From Peronospora farinosa (Eukaryota; Oomycota; Peronosporomycetes; Peronosporales; Peronosporaceae): a stretch of DNA of 64,000 nt. The stretch spans positions 478,501-542,500 of the forward strand of contig CANTFK010000182.1 in the NCBI GenBank assembly GCA_947646735.1, written 5' to 3'. A model generated the notes under the pieces. That model saw only the letters and a program-made list of their open reading frames with translations, did not search any database and was not told the DNA's origin. Both the position numbers and the translations under genes were made by a program. Positions 43,846 to 55,700 of this stretch are shown in pieces. Position 1 is the stretch's first letter. The number at the start of each line of letters is the position of its first letter.

Positions 43846-46820
43846 ATGGAACATACGTACTCGTCGAAAGTTTCATTACATACACGCGAAGCCTGCTTAA
43901 GTCCGTATATAATTTTCATCAGCTTCAATAAGTTATATATCATCAATTTATATACCTTCTGGTACCGTATAGTACACCACTTCTTTCATGACACCATAGA
44001 GAAAAGCCGTCACAACATCAAGCTGACCTAGTGACCATCCAAAGTACTTGGTCAAGCTGATCACCATGCGCAGCGTGACATACTTGACAACAGGGGAGAA
44101 CGTCTCTGTGTAGTCAATGCCATACTTTTGCTTAAACCCTTTTGCCACAAGGAGTGCCTTATATTTCTAGATCGATCCGTCAGCTTTGCGCTTGATCTTA
44201 AATACCCACTTGGTACCAATAGCGTGCTGATCTGTTGACAGTTTGGAAGCTTGAAACACATCGCGAATCTGCATCAAATTTAATTCGGCCCGGATCGCCT
44301 TACGTCAATGAAATTGATCTGGCTCACCAACAGCATCTTGAAAGGTAGTCGGTTCACACAAGTCACTTCCTTCGACTGCATTAGCACTTGCTCGCCAAAA
44401 GGCAGGGAAAGTGAAGTCGTTTCCATCTTCATCCAGATCAGTTCGAGCCCTAAGTCGTCGCTTTACTCGATGCGCAACGGAGTCATCTGGCCCACTTGCT
44501 TCCTCCAATTCAGTCTTCCGACAGGCTTGATCTTCATCGGAGGGTCGACTTATGCGCTTTCCTGTTTGCCTAAATTCAGTTTGACGACAATTATTACTGA
44601 TATCCAGGGCATCCAAATCCAGGGTAGTGTCTTCGACATTTTTTTCTGGGAGCATCGGCAAGAATCCAAAATTCAATTCATCGAATGTGACATCGCGAGA
44701 AACCACCACTTTCCCCGCCTCGATATCATAAATTCGATATGCCTTTGACACTTCTTCGTATCCCATGTAAAGTCCTTGACGAGCCTTGGGGTCCCACTTA
44801 AATCGTTTTTCCTTGGGGGTCAGTACATACGCACGACATCCAAAGACTCGCATGTGTTTCACGCTTGGCTGGTGTCCATTGATAATTTCAAACGGGGTTT
44901 GATCTTGGCACTTCGGCGATGGTAAACGGTTCTAATGTAAATTGCTGTCATGGCCGCTTCAGCCCAAAAGCAATTGTCTAAGTTGTCATAGTGAAGCATA
45001 GTCCGACCAATTGTCACAATTGTTCGGATGGCGCGTTCTGCCGTGCCGTTGGTCTGGTGCGCATACGGGACCGTAACTTGCTGCTCAATTCCTTCTTTTT
45101 CGTAAAACGTTGTAAGGGAAGTGGTCGCAAATTCACGAGCTCCATCGTGGCAAACAAACTTGACTTTCGCATTGAACTGCGTCTGAATTGCCATGATGTA
45201 CTTCTTAATACACGCTTCACTGTCCGACCTGGCACGCATGGAAAACCCTTTCATGCATCCACTGCCTTCGTCAACGAGAAGCAATAGGTATTTACTATTG
45301 CCCAGTGAGTCGATTCCTGGGGCCACACGTATTAATGTGAAGCAGCTCGAACGAATCGAAGTGACGCTTATTGTGGTTGCTTGGAAATTGTCTTTGAACC
45401 ATTTTTCCTTCTTGACACCCATAGCAAACACTTGATTCTCTTGATGTCGTCATAATTTTGGCATCCTTGATCATGCCATTTGCAACCAATTTGCAAAGGA
45501 CGTCGACCGGTGCGTGACCCATACGCGCGTGAAAATCTTTAGTTCGCTGCCGACATGCCGCATTTGTAGACCGTTGAGAAGTTCGAAGCCAATAAAACTT
45601 ATCTACAAGCTTTATTATTGCCGTCACTTGCCTTGTCTTTTTGAACGTAACGTGCATCTTAATTCCTTCGAACATGGCTTGGTACTTCTCGCTCTTGTTA
45701 ATATGTGGAATTGACAGCAGATTCTTGTTCATACTTGGTACGAAGAGCGCATTTTTAATCTCTAATTCACGTTTGTCACCGTTAAATAAGACCACATATT
45801 CAACGATGATTCCGATACCCTTAATCGCAGCCTTATTTCCATCTGCGACTGACACTTCACCTTCATCATTCTCAGTGAGATCTCTGAAATTTTCCTTTTC
45901 ATGGCGTATGTGGTGCGTGGCACCACTGTCAATCGCCCACGCTCCAGGCATTCCTTTACCTGTCGATAGCCCACACTCTAGTGACACAGCAAACGCCACT
46001 CGATCATGTTCATAGTTGTTGTTATAGCCCTTCCACTGGACTTGGTTGGCTCCGCGTCCACGAGCAATCCCGCCGCGTCGAGATCCTCGATTTTCCTCCT
46101 TTTTCTTAGTCCAGCACCCCTCCACCGTGTGCCCCAGTTTTCCGCAAAAGGTACACTGGCGAGACTCATATTCGGTGCTAAAGGCTTTACTTGTTACTTT
46201 AACTTTTACCGATGCCGTCTTCTCACCTTGCTTCTTGATGTGCTCATTCGTGAGCACCTTCACAACGTCTTGCGTACGCAATACCTCACTGAACATCTCC
46301 AGATTTAGCACTACATTTTCGTAGCTTTTTGGGCGACTGCGCAACAAGCAGATAGCCACATCTTCGTCTTCCATCTTGCCCCGATGCTGCGAAGCTTGGC
46401 ACTGATGTTCACGACTTCATTGCAGTGATGCAATACGTTGGAGTCTTCCACCATCTCCATAATGAAGAGCTGGCGCTTTAGATAAAAGCGTCCAGCCTTC
46501 TACGATTCGCTGTAAAGTGTCTTTAACCGGGCCCATGCTACCCACGCTTCCTCGCATTTGTCGACCACGTGATGGTAGTCTGCATCCATGTGCAGCAACA
46601 TCTGGCCAAAAGCAATGTTGCTTGTCCTGACGTACTCATCGGACATAAGAGGGTCCGTGAAAGTTGTTAGAGTTTCCCGGTTGACCACGTGCCACGTTGA
46701 CTTGGTCAGGAACACGCCACGCATGTAGCGGTTCCATGTCGCATAGATGTTCCCATTGACCTTGTCAATGGAGACCTTGGTCGTCGAGTCTTGGCCAAAG
46801 GACATGGTACTTGGGCTCAT
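43846..46820 (-). pseudogene. Copia gag-pol remnant
   Basis: gag from 46820 ([15 protein letters not shown]), broken by a stop at 46500 and a frame change. Zinc knuckle [14 protein letters not shown]; protease [12 protein letters not shown] with DSG intact; integrase zinc finger HARMGH...CYGCQEGK. The first integrase acid appears changed to Asn (LLHINTCGP). After a frameshift near 45300 the other two acids are present (CHDGAREF and NGTAERAIRT). RT: KRKADGSI, a stop, [34 protein letters not shown] and [10 protein letters not shown]. Non-functional. Confidence 0.85.
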
Positions 46821-46824
46821 AACC

Positions 46825-47106
46825 TGTTAGGAAATGAGAACTTGAGCGAAACGAAGAGAATAGAAGCTTGGACGTCGAAGTAAGTCTGCACTTGAGTGAA
46901 GACTGAACGACTTGAGCAGAAGAGAGAATATTTTGAAGTGATTCATTTATTGTAGCTTATTTCTGTCTACTACATGATCTACATGTAACTTACATATATA
47001 TCATGTCAAACGTCTCCTCATCCTATGCGTCTCTTTATCATACGCGTGATCGGATTGATTTCAGCTGCCCGGTTAAGATACTCTGTATCTTAACCGGTAA
47101 CTTTCA
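46825..47106 (-). repeat. Copia LTR (282 bp) with perfect inner palindrome
   Basis: Bounded by tg...ca. On the minus strand it ends CCTAACA followed by a primer-binding-site-like GGTTATGAGCCC next to gag. Near its outer end is a perfect inverted repeat with 13-bp arms (ccggttaagatac) and a 3-bp loop at 47069-47097. Confidence 0.7.
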
Positions 47107-48170
47107 ATAAGTAGTTACAAGGTTGTAGATACTGAGATGTTTATGCCTTGACTTTTATAGCTGGTAATGAACGCTTACTTTGTATGCATTATGGAGATAA
47201 ACGAAGTTATTTGAAGTAGATTTTGAAATGGCGTGTGTGGTTTCTTGATTTATTTTGGATACGTAGTTCTTCTCTGTTTTACTATATGTGAGTGTAGTTA
47301 CATGGTTGTAGATACTGAGATATTTTATGCCTCAACTTTTATAGCTAGTAATGAATCCCCATTTCGTATGTATAAGGGATAAACCGGTTGTTTGAAGTGA
47401 ATTTGGAGATGGCGTCTGTTGTTTCTTTATTTATTATGGACAATTAGTTATTCCCTTTGTATAATGGGTGACAGTACTTACATGGTTGTAGATACTGAGA
47501 TATTTATGCCTCGACTTTTATAGCTGGTAATGAACGCTTACTTTGTATGTATTATGGAGATAAACAAAGTTATTTGAAGTAGATTTTGAAATGGCGTGTG
47601 TGGTTTCTTGATTTATTTTGGATACGTAGTTCTTCTCTGTTTTACTATATGTGAGTGTAGTTACATGGTTGTAGATACTGAGATATTTATGCCTCAACTT
47701 TTATAGCTAGTAATGAATCCTCATTTCGTATGTATAAGGGATAAACCGGTTGTTTGAAGTGAATTTGGAGATGGCGTATGCTGTTTCTTTATTTATTATG
47801 GACGATTAGTTATTCCCTTTGTATAATGGGTGACAGTAGTTACATGGTTGTAGATACTGAGATATTTATTATTCCTCGACTTTTATAGCTAGTAATGAAT
47901 CCCCATTTCGTATGTATTATAGGAATAACCTGTTGTTTGAAGTGAATTTGGAGATGGCGTATGCTGTTTTCTTATTTATTATGGACGATTAGTTATTCCC
48001 TTAAAATAATGGGTGACAGTAGTTACAAGGTTGTAGACACTGAGATGTTTATGCCTCGAATTTTATAGCTGGTAATAAACGCTTACTTTGTATTTATTAT
48101 TATTATTATAGGGATAACCGGTTGTTTGAAGTGAATTTGGAGACGGCCTGTGCTGTTTCTGAATACTTTT
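47107..48170 (+). repeat. rDNA intergenic-spacer tandem repeats, ~181 bp
   Basis: The core gttgtagatactgag (last copy gttgtagacactgag) occurs at 47122, 47305, 47485, 47668, 47847 and 48030, spacing 183, 180, 183, 179, 183. Two unit types largely alternate: one with ggatacgtagttcttctctg, the other with attagttattcccttt. This gives a dimeric (~363 bp) higher-order pattern. The array ends about 870 bp before the 18S start. Confidence 0.85.
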
Positions 48171-49041
48171 AAGCAGTTAAATTTCTCTATATAGTTTAGT
48201 AAGTAGGGACTAGTTTTCTTATTTACTTTACTTTAGCTTTAGTATATGATATCATCATATAGGCAATTTATGGTTTTCTATATGCATCTTTATAGGAATG
48301 ATTTGCGTTATTCCTAAGATACGTATAGATTACAAACACAAGTACGCTATATCAACGTTGGGATTCATTCTGAAGTTGAAAGTGTATGCCAGGAAAATGA
48401 GGTTGTATTCGTATGCTTTGCATTAGAATTCAGTTTTATTTGACGTATTGATTGCGTTGCGCTGTGTATTTTGTGCTGACGTGGTGAGAAGTTGCTGACG
48501 AGAACGTGTACTGGATTAGTTACCCGTGTACATGATTTTGAATGTGATGACTTACTACTGACGTTGCGAGGTGCAACAACAACGCTCTATCGGAGCTGGC
48601 GTGAAGGAGTGCTGCGGTGGGTGGTTTAGTGTTTGTGCGGATTTCGGTCTGTATATCGCTGGATAATATCTTCTGTGGTTCGTTTTGCGCTGGATATATC
48701 CGGTGGAAAGATTCAAATTCGGGTAGAACCGAACTTGATCTGGGGCTAGTATGCAGCATGCGTAGGGGACTACAACCTGAAGTGTGTCGTGTCGTGCTCT
48801 ATTATTCGCTTCTTGTTCTGCTTCGGCGGAGCTGTTGAAGTGAGGATCGTAATTTATCTTTCTATGCTGGAAGGATGGAGAACGAGTTCTCGGCTAATTG
48901 TGACGACTTTGGGCATTGCTACGTTTGAGTTGATACTGTTTTGCTTTCGGGTGAAGTGACTTTGATTTGAATGCGGTTTTGTTCTATGTTGTTATGTAGT
49001 GCTGAGGCGAAGTTTTCGTCTTGATAAGTATGAATGATATT
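48171..49041 (+). other. rDNA promoter / external transcribed spacer-like region
   Basis: By position between spacer repeats and the 18S 5' end this should hold the RNA polymerase I promoter and 5' ETS. No conserved promoter motif can be named by eye; GT-rich with no gene. Confidence 0.5.
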
Positions 49042-49635
49042 AACCTGGTTGATCCTGCCAGTAGTCATACGCTTGTCTCAAAGATTAAGCCATGCATGTC
49101 TAAGTATAAACACTTTTGTATTGTGAAACTGCGAATGGCTCATTATATCACTCGATAGTACCTTACTACTTGGATAACCGTAGTAATTCTAGAGATAATA
49201 CATGCATACATACCCAACCGCTTGTCTAGAGTTGGTTCGAGATTTTGGATCATCTTCATGATGCTTGTCGGGAGGGTAGCATTTATTAGATTGAAACCAA
49301 TGCAGTCATAGACTGGTATTGTGTTGAATCATACTAACTGTGCGGATCGCGCTATTGCGCGATAAATCGATTGAGTTTCTGCCCTATCAGCTTTGGATGG
49401 TAGGATATGGGCCTACCATGGCATTAACGGGTAACGGGGAATTAGGGTTTGATTCCGGAGAGGGAGCCTTAGAAACGGCTACCACATCCAACGAAGGCAG
49501 CAGGCGCGTTAATTACCCATCCTGATACAGGGAGGTAGTGACAATAAATAACAATGCTCTGGCTCTTCGAGTCGGGCAATTGGAATGAGAACAATTTAAA
49601 TCCCTTAACGAGGATCAATTGGAGGCAAATCTGGT
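49042..49635 (+). rRNA. 18S rRNA 5' fragment, degenerate (pseudogene)
   Basis: Starts with the universal aacctggttgatcctgccag and follows oomycete 18S for ~594 bp to ggcaaatctggt. It shows decay: a deletion after attatatca, gagataata for gagctaata, a changed gaaacggct region, and ggaggcaaat for ggagggcaag near the end. At 49635 it stops dead against the 3' end of LINE B, just before the expected GCCAGCAGCCGCGG. The remaining ~1.2 kb of 18S, and 5.8S/28S, are not in the window. Confidence 0.92.
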
Positions 49636-50597
49636 AAAATAAGTTTTTTATTCAGTGTTAGAAGTAGTGTAGAAATAGAAATCCTATAATAGGTAATCGT
49701 AAATAGACGAATTGAAACCGAGGCCGGGCCAAATCATACAATAAATACGAGAAAAAACTCGCGACGAAGATCGAAGAACCGCCACGACAACGAAAACTAA
49801 GCCAACCACACAACGCCGACGACTCAAAAGAGGAAACCGAAGACGATGAATGGTGATCACGAACGGAGAAGAGGAAGGAAGCAGGAGCATGCAGATCATG
49901 CCAAACTGGACGAAGTTTAACCCGACCGAGTGACCACCGCCTACTGGCGTAGTCCCGAAGGAGCCTGCAGAAGGTGACTGCCCGACGCACCGGGAGTACG
50001 GGGAGGCGGTTTACCTAAGATTCCGGGTCATGAAGCAGTGGAAGAAGAACTTTGGTCTGGCGCAGCGCGCGATGGCGCTGCGGATGGACACATCAGGCAT
50101 CGACACGCGGCAAGAGTTAGCAGAAGGGCGAAAACGCGGGAAGGACGGACTGGGGTGGTCAAGAAGACGCCGGAAGGGAGGAGTCAGAAGTTTGCCCTAT
50201 GTGGTGGACAGGAAGATCATCCACCCTAATATGGTGGCGTCCAGCACCCAACGAAGAAGCGAAGAGATCGGCGCAGCTTCACCCGAGGAGGACGAGCGGA
50301 GTGAAGAACTAGAGCGCGAAGATGAAGAATAATTCGCGAAGGAGATCGGCCTGACGCAAGCGGATAGCGACGACGAGGAACCAGCAAACGGAACGCGGGG
50401 CTGGATACTGCAGAAATACAAAGTGGGACAACGAGTACCGTGGCCAACGGACGTCCGGCGTGTGATTATGATGCTGAACCCTTCCAAGATCACCTTTAAC
50501 ATACTTGGCGTACAAGAGAAGAAATGCGGATGTGAGGGACGATGCGAGATCGCAACGTGTCCGAACGCGGCGGAGGAGCAGGTATGTGTGACTGATA

Positions 50598-51996
50598 TGT
50601 GGCGGAGTGGACTCTCATACGACGCGAAAGAACCACAAACACACACAGCGCCTGGACTGCCGGCTTACGGAGGGGGTACCCCGATACCGTGTCGCGTCAA
50701 CCTTGGGTATCACCTTGTGTACCCGTCGGCTTGGCTGGTCTTGCTCCTCGTTAGACGCAGAAGACTTGAAGACTTGGTCTTGTATGGAGGGACTTGGTTC
50801 CACGAGGGGATATACTTCACTCAAGCCCGGGGTTTCTTGGACTCAATCGACTTGGTCGAGAGCAATACACCTGGTACATGTACCCCTTCGGTGGCTAACA
50901 CTTTCTTGATCTTTCGACCACTGTGCTTGTTCCCCGTAGGGAAACTGCTTCCTGTAGCGGGTTTTGAATGAGTACGAACCCACAGGCCAAAATACTTCCT
51001 GGGGTTCGTTCGAGCTTGAATCTTACCACACGACTGTCTTCAAGGGGGGGGGCAAAATAAATCTCTTCCCCGGAACAGGTGGGTAAGTTCACACTTGAGT
51101 CTTGACTTACTTGACACCTCAGGCCAACTATCCTGAGGTTCAACTTGCGTTGCTTGAGCCGTCACCTCACCTGACGTCGGTGGGCCAAAGGGTATCCCGC
51201 CCGGAATAGGTGAGGTGACGGAGAAGCTTGAAGACAGCGCTTGGAGCTGCCATGTGTAATGCAAATTCGAGTGTGTTTATTTATCTTATACTTTGTATAC
51301 TTTTTCTTGCCTAACCCTAATCCTTCGCTCTGGATAGTGCCACGTGTCGACTCTTGAAAGAAGAACTGGCTCCTTAGCACCTGTACTTTCTGTAACCTTC
51401 GGGGTTCCGTGTACCGTTTCGCATCCTTGGCATTGGGCCCTGGGCCCTGCAGGGATGTACCCTGGGCTCTTGGACCTTGTGGACTGTACCGGCTCTGCAC
51501 GCAGAAAGACCTTGTACCTTATTTGACCTTAAGACCCTGGACCACCTCGGGGCACTAAACCATTCGGAGTCCTGGTTTACAGTATGTGCGCACGGTAAAG
51601 AAACCTTGTACTTTCTATGACTTCAGGATCCTGGACCTTCGGTACCCCTGTCCCTGGAGACTGGTACCCCTGTCCCTGGTGACTGGTACCCCTGTCCCTG
51701 GTGACTGGTACCCCTGTCCCTGGTGACTGGTACCCCTGTCCCTGGTGACTGGCACCCCTGTCCCCGGTAACTGGTACCCCTGTCCCCGGTAACTGGAAAA
51801 TCCTGTCCCCGGTAACTGGAAACTCTGTCCCCGTTAACTGGTACCCCTACTGGAAACCTTGTCCCTGGTGACCCTCGTCTGAACCTTGGGATCTTGCGAG
51901 GCCTAAATATCGTCATTCCCTTGTTTGAGTAACCTGAATTTCTTTCTCCTTTATTACTATATCTTTAGGGCCCCGATTATATGGCACTTCTCCACA
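50598..51996. mobile_element. LTR-like insertion (solo LTR?) within the SET ORF
   Basis: About 1.4 kb beginning tgtggcggag and ending ctccaca (5-bp inverted ends TGTGG/CCACA, tg...ca). It splits the Cys cluster from the SET core. No pol sequences inside. It holds a G run near 51044 and a 22-bp minisatellite. No exact target duplication is visible. Confidence 0.5.
51641..51874. repeat. 22-bp minisatellite, about 10 copies
   Basis: Unit ggtacccctgtccctggtgact repeated almost exactly at the left and diverging to the right (tgtccccggtaactgg variants). Confidence 0.9.
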
Positions 51997-52742
51997 TATA
52001 CGTGAGTGCGAATGCATGCGACAACCGGTTCCGATAGCGACGCCATGGAGTTGGAAAATACACGCACGGGAATCGGCGTGGTGGCGACGCGGCCTATGCC
52101 AGCAGGAGGTGTGGTCTGCCAATATTGGGGCCAGTACGTATTGGACCCCCCACGTGGGGCGGCGTATACGGTAGATTTGCGCCAACGGGACACGAAAGGA
52201 CACCGCGTGTACGTCAGCGCGGAAGAGTGCGGCTCGGTGGCGCGAATCGTAGAGCGTTCTTGTATCGCGAACACCCACATCCATGAGGTGCGGGGGAGGC
52301 GACGAGTGGTCGTGTCGCTGGTGGCGCAATCCGATATTTCCCCTGGTACAGAGGTCACCGTCGATTATACCGGGCAAATGAACAGCGCCCTCTGGTTTCA
52401 TTGCCAGATCGCCTTGCACCAGAACGAAAGCCGAGACGCCTTGCGCGCGACCGCAATGAAGAAGAAAGTCGAGCCAGCCGGAGACGAAGAGCGGGAACGA
52501 CAAAGTAGGAGAACGTAGGATAGGAAGAGTAGGAAGGAAACGAAACCCCTTGGCCGAAAAGTAAGAACGAAAAAAAAACCCTTTTTGGAACCGAAACACA
52601 TGTTCGATAACCATGAGAGCGAGAAATGCGGTAGCCACAGCAGATACGCTGAAAAAATGTTCAGTCAAAATTAGAGGTGTCGAAACTGAGCAAAATTGGA
52701 CGCCAGAAGTCGAAGAAGCCGACCTCTGAGGCCAATTCGCCA

Positions 52743-55700
52743 CTAAGCCGAAGAGGCGGAACAAGCTGCGTCAGATCTCGGAGACGAAGTGCCAGAGACG
52801 GCAAAGTGACCGTAGACGACCAATTTCCGGTTTACAGAGCCGTAAGAGGTGAACGTTGATGTAAGCCATCGCACGATTAGCAACGGACCGCGCATCAGGA
52901 CCGCCCCGTTCATCATGCAGTCGATGTGATGGAGCCACAATGTGCACAGGATGCTGCACCGGATGACGTTGAACACCCGGAGGATGGTGTGAGCCCCGAA
53001 TTTTGCGACAGCGGAAGGAGTGAGCGGAGACCCTGCGCGTATACCACCGCGCCCCAGTCGACATCGCCAGTCGATAGGACTATCAACTCGGGAAGATATT
53101 TATCCCAGACTGCCTGTGCAACGGCGCAAGATCGAAAAAGGTGTTGGTCGGTCTCGACCACCCCGCATTCATGAGCGCACAGGACGTCAGACGTTTGATG
53201 TTGGCACTTCGATCGGACATTCAGGCCATTATGTCGAAGCCGGAATCTACATCGGCAAGGACGGGAAGCACTTCTTGATTAAGAGAGCTCTCACGGCGCC
53301 ATAACACCTCCCATTGCGGCTCAACAGGAACCTCCAACGGAAGATGAGGGGGTCGCACAATGGTAGGAACCGGTTGAAGGAGACGATAGAGGACATGGTT
53401 CGGCGCATCCAGAAAGAGCATACCAGCAAAGCACCGCCCTGGGAGGATGCACACTGAGCTGGAGGCAGATGAGGGCCAAGCACAGCCGGCTGTGACGGAT
53501 CCAAGCCAAGCAGGCGGCGAACTTGGAGAGGTAGATGGCTTGCCGCCCTGAAAATTTGGTGTTGCAGCGAGTAATTTTTGGCAACAAGAATCTCTCCGCA
53601 TTAGGCTGGCGTGGTAAGGCATCCATGTTAATCCACAAAGTCTTGAAGGAGAGCGTAACCGAGATCGTAGAAACGGTGCGCTGCAGTGGATGCTGCGCCG
53701 GTCAGGCTATTTGCCGCATTAGCCCGCAAGAAGTGGTATCGCCAGTACGGCAGCTCAGTGAGATCCCATTCAAAATTGTCGAGGGTACAGTGAGTGACCA
53801 CCAGTTTGTGCCAAGTGAAGGGATCTGATCCAAAAGATAGCGAGACCGAGCCACGCTTCCGGCAACGTGATTCCTCGCGGAATAGGCACGTAAAGAAGGT
53901 CGAATCCTTCGCCACCATACACCAGCGGGCCAGTAAAGAGGATAAATGCTGGACGAAACCAATGAGGTATAACATGAGACACAGACAAAGCGGCCATAGC
54001 GTCCCGAAGAAAGCAGAGCTGGAGGGCTGCGGTGGAGGCAACCGTATCTGGAAGCCCAGCCCGCACAGCGACGTCGGTCGGTACAGCCACTCATTTGCCA
54101 TCGGTCCCTTAAAAAAGGCGGGTGTCGGATATAGTTTTCTTAATTAAAAACGACTTGCAAAGTCGTTTAATTTGCAGGCGATTGGGGGGTACTATAGTCA
54201 CCGCAGCAGTATACAACAGGAGGGGCAACACAATCGTGCGGAGGATAACAGCCCGCCCTAGCAATGTGCGAGCACGATAACGCCAAAGCGTGCAGCGAAG
54301 AACCATGTCAGCTATTAGACAATAGAACCGAGAACTGGTAGGGAGCGAAGTACTGACGTGAAATTCCAGAAGCCGAACGGAACCAGCATCAGCGGCGACA
54401 TCCCAACCCTCCGATTCCATCTCCTCCCGGACATGTAGGGGGAGAGGAGAAAAGGGGGAGAGGTGAGTCTTGGTCACATTGATACGTATCACAACAGCCG
54501 CCGAATAGCGGCGGACGGAAGTGACGAAAGTTGGCGCGTGCTGAAGATTATGCAGGAGACCGGTGCTATCAACGGCGAACGCAAGCAGGTGGTGCCGCTC
54601 GCGATCTCCGGGGGCCGTCAGTCTAAGATGCTCCGTTGTAGCTTAAGGGTAGCACAGGAGGTGTTCGATGAAGAAAACGAACAACTTTGGAGACAAAGGG
54701 TCCCCTTGGCGAAATCCGCAGCCCAACTAGAAAAAAGACTAGCCGAACCAATAAAGAGTATGCTGACCAGGGTACCCTTGAAGAGTACCAACCCGATGGA
54801 ACAGAAGATTGGACCAAAATCAACATGATGGAGCACTACGGTCAGCGCTACCCAGAGGACACTGTCGAAGGACTTGTCGAAGTCAAGTAGGACAGCGCCA
54901 GCCGAAGCCCAACCAAGACTCTTTGCGAGAGACTGGAGGCCTTGGAATCGTAGGAGAGCGTGGCGGATCGAGCGGCCACAGACAAAGCCAAGATGTATAA
55001 GGGTAGAAAGAATGGTGCGAAGAGGCCACGTCAAGACCTTCGAATTAAATTTAGCATCATTATTCTTAATGTTATGGGTCGGTAATTACTGGGAAGACTG
55101 CGATCGCCTTCCTTATAAAGTAGCTAGATGTAGGCCTAGCGTTGAGACTTTTTCATAGGCCACGTCTCAAGTTAGTGGCATAAATCATCTCAAACACCTG
55201 AGCCCAGCGATCAGAATAGAGTTGGTAATACGCGGCAGGTAGGCCGTCACGTCCGGCCGAGCGGCCGTTTGGAGATTCAGTGATTGCTCAGAAGATGTCG
55301 TGAGACGAGATCGGTGTGTCGATTGCCTGCCGTTGGGCGTCTGCACGTCGCGCTGTAGCATGTTCAATCAGTTTGTGGAGGGCAATGGGATCATAGCGTC
55401 GCCAGTTGGACTCGGCGTGCAGGTCCCTGGAAAGGGACTTGAAATGTAAGCTTCAGTAGCGTAGGTGCTCCGCAGCCATGGCAGATGGCTTCGAAGTGAA
55501 GGCCCGGACGCCGTAGTGACAGAGAGACTAGACACCTAGTGAATCGAGGGTGACGGTGAACGGAAAAAATACGACGAGCCGCGCTCGCCATCTGTAAAAT
55601 CCTGATCAAATTTTCTTTTTCCCAGCGAGCAGCAAAAGTGTCCTGAAGCCTTCGGAAGCCATGCTGAGCCGTCGCGACAGCCGCTCGATAGTCGAGTGAC

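Larger units (their letters stand above)
43846..47106 (-). mobile_element. Ty1/Copia retrotransposon, 3' part missing
   Basis: Minus strand: LTR 46825-47106, then gag, protease, integrase and the first half of RT down to GLKQASRVCNETFDEYV near 43860-43910, where LINE F begins. The rest of RT, RNase H and the 3' LTR are absent. Confidence 0.85.
49934..52527 (+). pseudogene. SET-domain protein ORF of a repeated oomycete family, disrupted
   Basis: Plus-strand frame from ~49934: VYLRFRVMKQWKKNFGLAQR, RRRRKGGVRSLPYVVDRKII, an in-frame stop at 50330, then VGQRVPWPTDVRRVIMMLNP and a pre-SET-like Cys cluster CGCEGRCEIATCPNA (about 50525-50575). An LTR-like insertion (50598-51996) interrupts it. The SET domain resumes in 52006-52518: GIGVVATRPMPAGGVVCQYW (start), VARIVERSCIANTHIHEV (in place of the NHSCxPN motif) and ISPGTEVTVDYTG. 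CDNRFR just upstream is in another frame. The family resembles histone-lysine methyltransferases; the NHSC to ERSC change makes activity doubtful even before disruption. Confidence 0.7.

Noticed and set aside
44308..44748. Plus-strand 146-codon ORF
   Set aside because: Antisense shadow of Copia pol.
47107..48170. Spacer repeats considered as a centromere-type satellite
   Set aside because: They end shortly before an 18S start, which identifies them as rDNA intergenic-spacer repeats.
49340..49525. Plus-strand 61-codon ORF
   Set aside because: Lies wholly within 18S rRNA sequence.
51641..51874. Regular repeats considered as a CRISPR array
   Set aside because: Units are contiguous without unique spacers; it is a minisatellite in a eukaryotic genome.
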